Origin: Bin107 sp965221655
GTDB taxonomy: Bacteria; UBA8248
Assembly: GCA_965221655.1 (NCBI GenBank)
Contig: OZ244906.1
Span: 310,001 to 374,000 of the forward strand
Reading direction: 5' to 3'
DNA length: 64,000 nucleotides
A model generated the notes under the pieces. That model ran no database searches, was not told the origin of the DNA, and saw only the letters and a program-made list of their open reading frames with translations. This document shows, piece after piece, positions 26,051-34,282 of this stretch (within the stretch, counting starts at the first letter, position 1; each line of letters opens with the position of its first letter). The position numbers and the translations under genes are program-made.

Positions 26051-27340
26051 TTGGGTCTGCATCTGTATACCGAGAGCTTCGAGGCGCCGCTCGGCCGCCG
26101 CGGCGCGGACGACGCCTGGCGCGCGGGAGGCGCTCTGCTTGATAACGCGCAGGCGTGCGCAGAGGCGATTGCGCACCACCAGGGCGGCGTGTCCGCACCC
26201 CATTTCGCCACCGAGCGACCCGACCTGGACGGCATGGAGGCCATGCTCGCCTTTGCCGAGGGCAAAGAGCACGTCGTCGTCATCGGAAACGGCGGGTCGA
26301 TACGAAACGTCTGGGCACTCTACCGCGCACTCTCCGAAAAAGGCTTTGCGAAAAAACTCCACCTGCTCGACGGAACGGACGTGAGCGGGCTGCTCGGCGA
26401 GCTCCTGCGGACAGAAGGCGCGCTGCGCCCCGAAAATACCCTGCTCGTTCCCGTGAGCAAGTCGGGCGAGACCGAAAACGTCATTCAGGAGACGGCGCTG
26501 CTGCTCGCGCGCGGCTACCCGGCGGTGGCGATTACCTCGCCGGGGCAGAGCAAGCTGGCCGCGATGATCGCGGCGGAGAACCTCGCCTCCTTCCCGCACC
26601 CCGACCTGGTGGGCGGGCGCTTCACCGCGGGCCAGAACAACGCGCTGCTGCCCCTCGCCATGCTGGAGGGGCACACCGGGACGGCGCGCGCGATAGACGC
26701 CGCTTTCGCCGCCGCGCACGCGATGCTCGGCCCCGACCGCCCCGCGCGCGAGAACATGGCCAAACACCTCGCCCTCGCCCTGTGGCAGGCGGAGCGGGCG
26801 GGCTATACGGAGGTGTTCATGCCCGTCTACGCCAAGGCGCTCTCGGGTGCGGGGGAACTCGTCGTCCAGCTGGTGCACGAGAGTTATTGCAAGGCGGGCC
26901 GCGGGCAGACGATTTTGTGGGCCGAAGCCCCCGAGAGCCAGCACCACACGAACCAGAGATATTTCGGCGGCCGGGAGAACGTGGTGGGCGTCTCGCTGTG
27001 CGTCGGCGGCTTTGGGCAGGATGCGGACCTGGCGGGCGGGGTGAGCTGTGCGGAGTTTCTCGCACTCGAGCACGCGGGCGTCGTGCAAGAGGCCGAGCGC
27101 AGGCGCACCCCCCACATGGTGCTCACGCTGGATTCCTTGTCCGTCGCCGACGCGTGCCGCCTGATAGCACTCTGGCAGTGGGCCGCGGTATACGGCGGTC
27201 TGCTGCGCGAGGTGAACCCCTTCGATCAGCCCGCCGTGGAGGGGAGCAAGCAGGCCACGCTCGCGATGTTCGAGAATTTTGGCGCGCAGACGCGCGCAGA
27301 CCTCGCCCGCTTCGTGCGCGGCGCCTCCCGCACCCTCTAG
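26051..27340 (+). CDS. pgi: Glucose-6-phosphate isomerase, divergent
   Basis: The 429-residue protein starts at TTG 26051 after AAGGAGCAC. Two SIS-type domains are visible: VVVIGNGGSIRNVWAL, the phosphate-binding VSKSGETENV, GGRFTAGQNNALLPLAML (the GGRFS region of Pgi), and ESQHHTNQRYFGG with the catalytic His. It would interconvert glucose 6-phosphate and fructose 6-phosphate. The sequence is shorter than E. coli Pgi and resembles the compact bacterial type. A terminator follows it inside the convergent gene. Confidence 0.8.
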   Translation: MGLHLYTESFEAPLGRRGADDAWRAGGALLDNAQACAEAIAHHQGGVSAPHFATERPDLDGMEAMLAFAEGKEHVVVIGNGGSIRNVWALYRALSEKGFAKKLHLLDGTDVSGLLGELLRTEGALRPENTLLVPVSKSGETENVIQETALLLARGYPAVAITSPGQSKLAAMIAAENLASFPHPDLVGGRFTAGQNNALLPLAMLEGHTGTARAIDAAFAAAHAMLGPDRPARENMAKHLALALWQAERAGYTEVFMPVYAKALSGAGELVVQLVHESYCKAGRGQTILWAEAPESQHHTNQRYFGGRENVVGVSLCVGGFGQDADLAGGVSCAEFLALEHAGVVQEAERRRTPHMVLTLDSLSVADACRLIALWQWAAVYGGLLREVNPFDQPAVEGSKQATLAMFENFGAQTRADLARFVRGASRTL

Positions 27341-27381
27341 GGTGCAGTCTCGCCCGGCACGCTCTTAGGCAGGAACGAAGC

Positions 27382-27415
27382 GCCGCCCCTCAGGGTGAGG
27401 AGGCGGCTTCTTTTT
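27382..27415 (+). terminator. Intrinsic terminator of pgi, overlapping the 3' end of the convergent gene
   Basis: A stem GCCGCC-CCTCA (27382-27392) pairs with TGAGG-A-GGCGGC (27396-27407, one bulged A), with a three-base loop, followed by TTCTTTTT (27408-27415). It works in the plus direction for pgi and lies within the last codons of the DUF6282 gene on the other strand. Confidence 0.75.
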
Positions 27416-28337
27416 CCGCCCTGGGCGGCAGGCCGAGCACGCGCGCGGGGTTTACGTGCAGCATGGTTTCGATTTCGGCGGGCGTGATTCCGTTTTCCAG
27501 CATGAGCTGCACGAACACGCGCAGACCCTCCCAGGGCGTCGCGTTGTGGAGTTGGCCCAGGTCGGTCGAGAGAATCGTGCGTTCGGCTCCGACCGCCTTC
27601 ACCATTTTGGCTTGCTCCTTGACGGATATGGGCGGGGCGTTCTCGTCCGTCGGGTAGGCCCCCCAGTGGGTGAAGCAGAAGATCGCCAGATGCTCGATGA
27701 GGGCGCCCATTTCGGCGAACTCGACTTGTTCGTCGATCGATGCGTCCACAATGTATTCGGGGTGCTGCACGATGATGTGCTCCACGCCTTCTTCTTTCGC
27801 CAGCGGAATCAGGGCGCGCACCTCCTCCACGCTCAGGTGGCCCGTGCTCAGGCAGATGCCCGCCTCGGCGATGAGCTTGCAGATGGTGCGCACCTCGGGG
27901 AGGATTTTCGTGCGCGCCTCGTCCGCGAAGATGGTGAGGCCCTTCTCTTCGAGCTTCACGCCCTCCACCTGCTTCATGCCGGGGAAGTGGGGTGCACCCA
28001 GCTTCTCCAGGTGATTCAGCGCACTGATGGTGGGCATCCACACCATCTTCGCCCCCATCTTGATGGCGGTGTCCACCGCAAAGGGGTTCAGCCCGCCCAC
28101 CGGGCTGTTGAGCGCGATGCCTCCGTAGATTTCGATGATGTCGCCCACCGCCTCGCGCACGATGGGAATCCGCCCCGAGGTGTCGCCGTGGTGAATCTTG
28201 AACACCACCCCGCGCATCCCCACCGAGGCCGCTCCGCGTGCGCACTCTATGTGGTCGCACACGCGCGGGAACAGGCTGGGCGATGCGTGAATGTGGGTGT
28301 CTATCGCGCCGTGCAGCAGCCGTTGGTCTTCTCTCAT
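27390..28337 (-). CDS. DUF6282-type amidohydrolase-like protein
   Basis: The 315-residue protein looks like a TIM-barrel metal hydrolase. It has DTHIHASPS at residue 14, VVFKIHH, CLSTGHLS, IIVQHPEY and STDLGQLHN. These His/Asp residues match amidohydrolase metal sites and the DUF6282 family. The substrate is unknown. GGAGAG precedes the ATG at 28337. It is convergent with pgi and divergent from a sugar-isomerase/SDR pair, from which it is separated by 163 bases with no clear motif. Confidence 0.75.
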   Translation of the reverse strand: MREDQRLLHGAIDTHIHASPSLFPRVCDHIECARGAASVGMRGVVFKIHHGDTSGRIPIVREAVGDIIEIYGGIALNSPVGGLNPFAVDTAIKMGAKMVWMPTISALNHLEKLGAPHFPGMKQVEGVKLEEKGLTIFADEARTKILPEVRTICKLIAEAGICLSTGHLSVEEVRALIPLAKEEGVEHIIVQHPEYIVDASIDEQVEFAEMGALIEHLAIFCFTHWGAYPTDENAPPISVKEQAKMVKAVGAERTILSTDLGQLHNATPWEGLRVFVQLMLENGITPAEIETMLHVNPARVLGLPPRAEKEAASSP

Positions 28338-28500
28338 GCTCGCTCTCTCCGGGGTTGCGTGTGGAATCGGTGCTCCAAGGCTACAAAAACGCCCGCCCGC
28401 GGGCAACGCGCCGCCCCCTTTCGCCCGCGCGGGCGTTGGGCTATCGTATGCCGAAACACATGCGCGATCATGAAATTTTCGGGGAGAGGAGCACGTCCGG

Positions 28501-29310
28501 ATGAAGATAGGCTACGTCGTTGCGACGCCTGACGTTACAACCCCCCTCATGCCCGCGGTGCGCGGTGCGTTCGGGGAGAATCTCGCGTTCTTGAAGGAGC
28601 TGGGTTTTGACGGCGTCGAACTCGCGGTGCGCGACGCGAGTGCTCTGGACCACGAGGAGCTGGCCCGCGTGCTAGAGGAATCAGCTCTAGAAGTCTCGCT
28701 CGTCGGCACCGCGCCCATTTCGTATCAGGACGAAATCGAGCTTTGCCACCCCGACCCCGATGCGCGCGCGCAGGCTCTCGCCCGCCTTTTCGGCCACGTC
28801 GACTTTGCAAGCGCGCTGGGCTGTCCGGTGAACATCGGCCGCTTCCGGGGGAACCTGCTCGAAGGCGAGCGCCGTGCGGAGTCCGAAGCCTGGATGTGGG
28901 ACGCCCTGCGCGCCGGTGCCGATCGCGCCGGCGAGCGCGGCATCCGCATGCTGTTCGAGCCGCACCACCGCTTCAACACGAACTTCGTGCGCTCGACGCA
29001 GGAGGGTCTTGCGTTTCTTGAGGAAATGAACCACGAGGCGGTGGGCCTGCTCATCGACACCTTCCACATGAACATCGAGGACGCCTCGTTCGCGGGTTCG
29101 ATTCGCGAGGCGGGCGCGCGCATCGACTACTTCCACGTCGCCGACAACACGCGCACCTATCCCGGCTCGGGCCACATACCCTTCGACGAGGTTATCGCAG
29201 CGCTCAAGGAGGTGGGCTACGCGGGCTATCTATCGGCCCAGCTCGCCCAAAAGCCCGACTTTCAGACGGCGGCGACCAAGACGATGGAATACTTGCGGGC
29301 GCGCCTGTGA
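28501..29310 (+). CDS. Sugar phosphate isomerase/epimerase (AP endonuclease 2-like TIM barrel)
   Basis: The 269-residue protein has the xylose-isomerase-like TIM-barrel family pattern. Metal ligands appear in LFEPHHRFN, IDTFHMNIED, FHVADNTR and near the end. Relatives include hydroxypyruvate isomerase, tagatose/allulose 3-epimerase and inosose isomerases; the substrate cannot be read. An SDR oxidoreductase follows after 16 bases, so the pair probably performs successive steps in a sugar or polyol pathway. Confidence 0.85.
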   Translation: MKIGYVVATPDVTTPLMPAVRGAFGENLAFLKELGFDGVELAVRDASALDHEELARVLEESALEVSLVGTAPISYQDEIELCHPDPDARAQALARLFGHVDFASALGCPVNIGRFRGNLLEGERRAESEAWMWDALRAGADRAGERGIRMLFEPHHRFNTNFVRSTQEGLAFLEEMNHEAVGLLIDTFHMNIEDASFAGSIREAGARIDYFHVADNTRTYPGSGHIPFDEVIAALKEVGYAGYLSAQLAQKPDFQTAATKTMEYLRARL

Positions 29311-29326
29311 AGCGAGAGGAGAGGAG

Positions 29327-30094
29327 ATGATGGAACAATTCGGGCTCGCCGGCCGCGTCGCGCTCGTTACGGGAGGCACGTCGGGCATTGGCCTGGCGAT
29401 AGCCGGGGCGCTGGCCGGAGCCGGTGCGCGCGTCGTGGTGTCGGGCCGCTCGCGCGAGCGAGGCGCGGCGGCTCTGGCGGCTCTCGAGGAGAGGGGCCTC
29501 ACGGCGGAGTTTCGGCCCTGCGACTTAGCGGACGCGGAGGCGGTCTCCGACCTCGCGCGCGAGACGGCGGCGCGCCTGGACGGACTCCACGTTGTGGTGA
29601 ACAGCGCTGCGCTGAACGTCGTCAAGCCCGCTCTGGACCACACGCCCGCCGACGTGGACGCCCTGCTGGCGGCCAACGTGCGCGGAGCGTTCGTGTGCGC
29701 GCAGGCCGCCGCGCGGGAGATGATCGCACGCGGCACAGGGGGGAAGATTCTCTTGCTCTCCTCCATGCTCGCCGAGCGCGCGGTGCCGAACCAGTCTGTC
29801 TACATCGCCACCAAGGGCGCGCTGGTCTCGCTCGTGCGCGCACTCGCCCTCGAGTGGGCGCCCCACGGCATTCAGGTGAACGCCCTGGGGCCGCAGCTTA
29901 CGCGCACGCCGATGACGGAGGGTTTGTTCGCCGATCCCGAGAAGATGCGGGCCGTCGTCGCGCACACGCCCGCGGGCCGCGCGGGCGCGCCTGAGGACGT
30001 AACGGGCGCTGCGCTGTTCTTGTGTTCCGCCGCTTCGGACTTCATGACGGGCAGACACATCGTCGTGGACGGAGGGCGCACCGCCGCGGGGTGA
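29327..30094 (+). CDS. SDR-family oxidoreductase
   Basis: The 255-residue short-chain dehydrogenase has cofactor motif TGGTSGIG, NSAALN in place of the NAAG motif, active-site Tyr-Lys in YIATKGA and C-terminal VDGGRTAAG. The ribosome site GAGAGGAGAGGAG is unusually strong. Two ATGs in tandem (29327, 29330) can serve as starts. It is grouped with the sugar isomerase, suggesting a sugar or sugar-acid substrate, which is inferred. Confidence 0.85.
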   Translation: MMEQFGLAGRVALVTGGTSGIGLAIAGALAGAGARVVVSGRSRERGAAALAALEERGLTAEFRPCDLADAEAVSDLARETAARLDGLHVVVNSAALNVVKPALDHTPADVDALLAANVRGAFVCAQAAAREMIARGTGGKILLLSSMLAERAVPNQSVYIATKGALVSLVRALALEWAPHGIQVNALGPQLTRTPMTEGLFADPEKMRAVVAHTPAGRAGAPEDVTGAALFLCSAASDFMTGRHIVVDGGRTAAG

Positions 30095-30130
30095 TTTTCG
30101 GGCCGTGCGGGCAACCATTCCGTGCACGAA

Positions 30131-30167
30131 ACCGGGCGCATCTCCCGCGCGCCCGGTCCGCGTTTCT
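30131..30167. terminator. Hairpin between convergent genes, probable bidirectional terminator
   Basis: A perfect 9-bp stem ACCGGGCGC (30131-30139) pairs with GCGCCCGGT (30149-30157) around a 9-base loop. The plus strand continues into a T-rich stretch ending in TTTCTCTT. It lies between the SDR gene (plus) and the CocE-type gene (minus). Confidence 0.65.
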
Positions 30168-30201
30168 CTTCACCTTCAGGCTTGTGCGCTGACCTCCGGG
30201 G

Positions 30202-31971
30202 CTATTCCCCCTCCTTCGGCGGAATGAGGGGCAGGAGCAGGTAGGGGTCGCGCCCGCCGCCCGCGTGCAGGGTAACCCTGTTGTCGAAGACCGCGGGCGG
30301 CCTGTCGTCGGGGTCGTTGTGCGTCATGCCGCCCGTGCCGCGCGTGGAATAGTGAAACTGCTTGGCGAACTCGTTGGGTTCGCCGGTGTATTCGTAGTCC
30401 TTCCCCCGAATGGTGAGCGCCACCCGCCAGCCGACGGGCACGACGATGCACGAGGTTACGATCTCCACGTCGCACTCATAGATTTCGCCGGGCGTGAGCA
30501 GCTCGGCCTTGTCGTGGGGGTGGTAGGGCCGGTAGAAGGTGCTCTTCTCGGGCACGAGGGCGCGGTGGGACGCGCGCAGCCAGCCGTTGGCGATGGGCGT
30601 GTGCGGATCGGTAGAACCCATGAAGGTGAGCTCGCGCCCCTCGGGGTCGAACACGCGCACGATGAGGAACAGGTCGGCGTCCTCGCTCGAGGAGGAAACG
30701 AAGAGTTTGGACGCCATGGGGCCGGTAATCTCGGTTTCCTCCTCCATCGGGGGCATCCAGAAGGTGACGCCCTCCCCCAGCCCCGCGTATTCCAGACGCC
30801 TCTCCTCCGCAACGGGTTCGCGCACGAGGGCCTCGTTTTCGAGGTCGAGGTAGAACTTTGTCCACTGCGTGCGCGCGAGGGGCCACTCGTTCTCATCGCG
30901 CAGGACGAACTTCGGCCCCGGGTGGCGGACGTTCAGCGTCACGCGCGGGGTCTTCTCCCAGCCGTTGTCCTCGTCTTTGAGAAAGTGGTCGAAGAAGCGC
31001 TTTTGCAGCGCCAGCCCGTAGGCGCTTGAGAACAGCGACCAGTGTGAATCGCCGTGCGCTTCGAGCCACTTCTGCTCGGAGGGCGACTCGATGAAGCCGT
31101 TAAAATTCCCCCGCGGGTGGATGCCCTGCCCACCCCAGTTGGCGCAGGTGAGGAGCGGCAGGTTCACCTTCGAGAGGTCGGCGGAGCGATCGCGGTGCCA
31201 CTGGTCGTCGAAGGGGTGTTGTTTGAGCTCTTCAAAGGCGTTGACGCGGTTGCGCGCGAGCTCTTCTTCGGTGAGCGTAATCGGCCCGGCGATGGACTCT
31301 CCCGTGACGGGGTGCTTGCGCGCGTTCTCCCCGCGTCCGTACTGGACGTTCATCACCTGAATCTTCGACCACTGCTCGGTGAACTGGCTCAGGATGCCGC
31401 CGTGGTAGCCCGAATCCCGATAAGTGTCGTTGCCGCCCTCCCACGGGATGATGGCCGCGAGGTGGGGGGGTGCGAGCCCTGCGACGCGCCACTGGTTGCG
31501 CGCGTAGTAGGAGATGCCCAGCATCCCGACCTTGCCGTTGCTCCACTCCTGCACGCCCGCCCACTCGATGCACTGGTAGAGGTCCTCGATCTCGCGTGGA
31601 GAGTTGGGCTCCATGAAGCCGGGCGACCAGCCCGCTCCGCGCGAATCCACGCGCACACAGACGTAGCCGTGGGGAATCCAGCACTCCGGGTCGGTAACCT
31701 CCCAGTTCTGGTACTTGTTGGTGGACATCTCCAGAATTTCGGGATAATCCGCCACCATCTTGTTCCACTGGTGGTGGTAGCCCTCCTGGTAGGCCACCCC
31801 CTTGGCGTAGATGCCGTAGGTGAGGATGACGGGGTAGCGCCCCTCCTCGATGGGCCGGAACACGTCGGCGCGCAGCACGAGGCCGTCGTCCACCTCGATG
31901 GGCTGGTGCCAGGTGATGCGCATTCCGTCGCGATCCTCGGTGCGCGCGTTGACTTGCGGAGCCTCGCTCAT
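30202..31971 (-). CDS. CocE/NonD-family serine hydrolase (X-Pro dipeptidyl-peptidase S15 type)
   Basis: The 589-residue protein has the S15/CocE alpha/beta-hydrolase domain followed by the C-terminal jelly-roll domain. Ser154 in VGMLGISYYARNQW is the nucleophile at the family's GxSYxG-like position, although an Ala replaces the second Gly. VVDSRGAG-like segment CVRVDSRGAGWS precedes it. Members hydrolyse acyl esters, including cocaine and antibiotic esters, or amides. No signal peptide is evident, so it is probably cytosolic. The substrate is unknown. It may be co-transcribed with the UPF0173 hydrolase upstream (54 bases). Confidence 0.88.
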   Translation of the reverse strand: MSEAPQVNARTEDRDGMRITWHQPIEVDDGLVLRADVFRPIEEGRYPVILTYGIYAKGVAYQEGYHHQWNKMVADYPEILEMSTNKYQNWEVTDPECWIPHGYVCVRVDSRGAGWSPGFMEPNSPREIEDLYQCIEWAGVQEWSNGKVGMLGISYYARNQWRVAGLAPPHLAAIIPWEGGNDTYRDSGYHGGILSQFTEQWSKIQVMNVQYGRGENARKHPVTGESIAGPITLTEEELARNRVNAFEELKQHPFDDQWHRDRSADLSKVNLPLLTCANWGGQGIHPRGNFNGFIESPSEQKWLEAHGDSHWSLFSSAYGLALQKRFFDHFLKDEDNGWEKTPRVTLNVRHPGPKFVLRDENEWPLARTQWTKFYLDLENEALVREPVAEERRLEYAGLGEGVTFWMPPMEEETEITGPMASKLFVSSSSEDADLFLIVRVFDPEGRELTFMGSTDPHTPIANGWLRASHRALVPEKSTFYRPYHPHDKAELLTPGEIYECDVEIVTSCIVVPVGWRVALTIRGKDYEYTGEPNEFAKQFHYSTRGTGGMTHNDPDDRPPAVFDNRVTLHAGGGRDPYLLLPLIPPKEGE

Positions 31972-32025
31972 GCGAATTTCCCCTTCATCGAACGTGGAGA
32001 CGAACCCTCACCCCTGGGGTGCGGG

Positions 32026-32736
32026 CTAGACGCTTACGGATTCGCCCGGTGCGAGGGCGAGTATCTCGGTCGAGAGCCCCCGCGCGGCGACTTCTTCGGC
32101 AAACTGCGCCGGCGTGCCCGTGAGCGGCGGGAAGGTCGAATGGTGGATGGGCACCACCCGCTTCGCACCCAGCAGCTCGACGGCGAGGGCGGCCTCGCGC
32201 GGGTCCATCGTGAAGCGGCTGCCGATGGGCAGAAGGCACAGGTCGGGCGCGTAGAGCTCGGCGATAATCTTCATGTCGCCGAACACGGCGGTGTCGCCCG
32301 CGTGGTAGACGCTCTTGCCGTCCTCGAAGGTGAGCACCAGACCCGCGGCCTCGCCCGCGTAGGTGCCCGGAGCGTCGTAGCTCGAACTGTGCATGGCGTG
32401 GGTGAGTGTTACGGCGATGCCGCCGAAGTCCACCGTGCCGCCCTTGCCCATCGCGCCGGCGTGCTCTTCCGCAAAGCCATCCGCACCCGCGATGAGGTTC
32501 ACCAACTCGTAGGGGCCCGCCACCGGGCACCCGCCCTGGCCGTAGACGGCCATGACGCCCGCCACGTGGTCGAAGTGCCCGTGGGTCAGGGCGATGAGGT
32601 CAGCCCGGCGGGGGCTTTGGTGCTCCTCGGGGCAGCTCGGGTTCCCCTCGAGCCAGGGGTCGATGTAGAAGGTCTTGCCCGCGTCGGTCTGCCCGACGAA
32701 CGTGGAATGTCCCAGAAACGTCAACGTCGCGCCCAT
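32026..32736 (-). CDS. UPF0173-family metal-dependent hydrolase
   Basis: The 236-residue MBL-fold protein has THGHFDHVAG with His52, His54, Asp56 and His57. It also has VYHAGDTAVFGDM and PIHHSTFPPLTG. This is the compact UPF0173 (YtkL-like) group of unknown substrate. The ATG at 32736 has GGAGGAAAA upstream. Despite lying downstream on the window, it is transcriptionally upstream of the CocE-type gene on the same strand. Confidence 0.88.
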   Translation of the reverse strand: MGATLTFLGHSTFVGQTDAGKTFYIDPWLEGNPSCPEEHQSPRRADLIALTHGHFDHVAGVMAVYGQGGCPVAGPYELVNLIAGADGFAEEHAGAMGKGGTVDFGGIAVTLTHAMHSSSYDAPGTYAGEAAGLVLTFEDGKSVYHAGDTAVFGDMKIIAELYAPDLCLLPIGSRFTMDPREAALAVELLGAKRVVPIHHSTFPPLTGTPAQFAEEVAARGLSTEILALAPGESVSV

Positions 32737-32928
32737 GATTTTCCTCCGTGTGGGTGTGCGCCGCAAAGCGTTTCGTTCGCGGCGGTGGTTTGTGTTCCAA
32801 TGGTCTGGCGTCGCATGTCGGTGTTCGCCGCATTATAGTCCCGAAAACCGCTCGGCGAAACACATCGCGGGCGTGGGCGCGGCGCGGGCGTTTCCGCGCC
32901 GCCGGGGGCAGGGGAGAGAACAAGCACC

Positions 32929-33375
32929 GTGCGCACAAGGCCTATGCGGAGAGACGATCTCGAAGCAGTGCTCGCCATCGAGCGCGCCTCCTTTCCGCTC
33001 CCCTGGTCGCGGGAGGCTTTTTTGCGCGAGATGTGCGAGATCGACAACTCCCACCTCGTGGTCGTGGAAGAAGAGGGCGGCGATGCGCCTCTCGCCTACG
33101 CCTGCTGGTGGGAGGTGGTGGATGAGTGCCACGTCACGAACTTTGCCGTTGCGCCCGCCCACAGACGCCGGGGGGTCGGTGAATTCTTGCTGGAGAGCAT
33201 TCTCGAGGACGCCCGGCGTCTCGGGGTGGTGCGCGCCACGCTTGAGGTGCGCATGGGCAACGCGGCGGCTATCGCACTGTATGAGAAATGGGGCTTTACA
33301 GCGGCGGCCATGCGCCCGCGCTACTATCCGGACAACCGGGAGGACGCCCTCGTCATGTGGAAAGAAAAAATCTGA
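32929..33375 (+). CDS. rimI: GNAT acetyltransferase, RimI-like
   Basis: The 148-residue protein starts at GTG 32929 with GGGGAGAG upstream. It shows the RimI pattern: FPLPWSREAF, acetyl-CoA loop VAPAHRRRGVGEFLL and NAAAIALYEKWGF. RimI acetylates the N-terminal Ala of ribosomal protein S18. A related substrate cannot be excluded. No tsaB partner is seen here. It is followed by cvpA. Confidence 0.82.
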   Translation: MRTRPMRRDDLEAVLAIERASFPLPWSREAFLREMCEIDNSHLVVVEEEGGDAPLAYACWWEVVDECHVTNFAVAPAHRRRGVGEFLLESILEDARRLGVVRATLEVRMGNAAAIALYEKWGFTAAAMRPRYYPDNREDALVMWKEKI

Positions 33376-33464
33376 AAACCACACCATGACAATCATCCCC
33401 GCGTATAGTAGGCTGGGCCGCTATCTGCCCGGTTCCCCTCGGAGAAGAGCAAGGGGAGTGCACG

Positions 33465-34064
33465 ATGGCCTTCACCGTACCGGACATCTTCATCGCCGTT
33501 CTCGTAGTGATTTTCGTCATTCGCGGCTACGCGCGCGGATGGCTGCGCGAGATTTTCTCTCTGGCGGCTATCGGCGTCGGCATCGTCGCAGCCGCGCAGT
33601 ATGACGATTTGGGCGGCGTATACGCCAGAATATTCCTGGGGGACGCGGCGTGGATACAGGCGGCCGTGGCCCCGGGCGTCTTTCTCGCGGCGTGGGTGGC
33701 CTCGCTGTTCGTCGTTCGCATCCTTTTCGGCCTACTGTCGAAGGGCGACCCTCCGCCGCACGCAAGGCTCGTCGGCGCGGTGGTGGGGTGCTTCAAGGGT
33801 GCGCTGTTCGCCGCTATCCTCCTGATCGGCATCGAAACCTATGCACCCGCCTATCCCCTTGGCGGAGACGGGGAGAAGTTCCTGCCCTACGTGCGCGAGT
33901 TGAGCACGCGCATCCGAAGCCTCGATTTGATGGAGATGGGCCGCAGCCTCGGCGCCATCGGCGAGACGCTCGGCACCTTGCGCGAGGGCTCGGGCGCCGA
34001 CGGGCAGAGCGCAGCCCCCGCGCCAGAGAGTGCGGAGCAGCCCCCGCCCGAACCCGGTAGATAG
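33465..34064 (+). CDS. cvpA: CvpA-family membrane protein
   Basis: The 199-residue protein has four hydrophobic helices (about residues 6-22, 33-46, 65-90 and 97-119) with RGYARGWLREIFSLAA between the first two, typical of CvpA. A hydrophilic Pro/Glu/Ala-rich tail ends it. CvpA proteins support envelope homeostasis and were named for colicin V production. GGGGAG lies before the ATG. An intrinsic terminator follows 5 bases after the stop. Confidence 0.85.
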   Translation: MAFTVPDIFIAVLVVIFVIRGYARGWLREIFSLAAIGVGIVAAAQYDDLGGVYARIFLGDAAWIQAAVAPGVFLAAWVASLFVVRILFGLLSKGDPPPHARLVGAVVGCFKGALFAAILLIGIETYAPAYPLGGDGEKFLPYVRELSTRIRSLDLMEMGRSLGAIGETLGTLREGSGADGQSAAPAPESAEQPPPEPGR

Positions 34065-34069
34065 GGAGG

Positions 34070-34096
34070 GGTGACCTGCGCGTCACCTTTGTTTTT
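34070..34096 (+). terminator. Intrinsic terminator after cvpA
   Basis: GGTGAC (34070-34075) pairs with GTCACC (34082-34087) around a six-base loop, followed by TTTGTTTTT. It ends the rimI-cvpA unit and separates it from the AT-rich Fic gene. The remaining bases to 34282 show no clear promoter. Confidence 0.8.
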
Positions 34097-34282
34097 CGCG
34101 TGGAAACCTCCCCGGGCGTGTGTCGGCCTTTCTCCGTCGTTTGAAACCCCAGGGGCTACCGAAACAACGCGATGCACCGCATCTCGATGTGGGTGGACTG
34201 AATAGAAGAAAGTGCCAACTCTGCCATTTATACATATCATGCGAAGTTTCAGGCTAATCTTGAGAGATATTGGAGAAAATCT

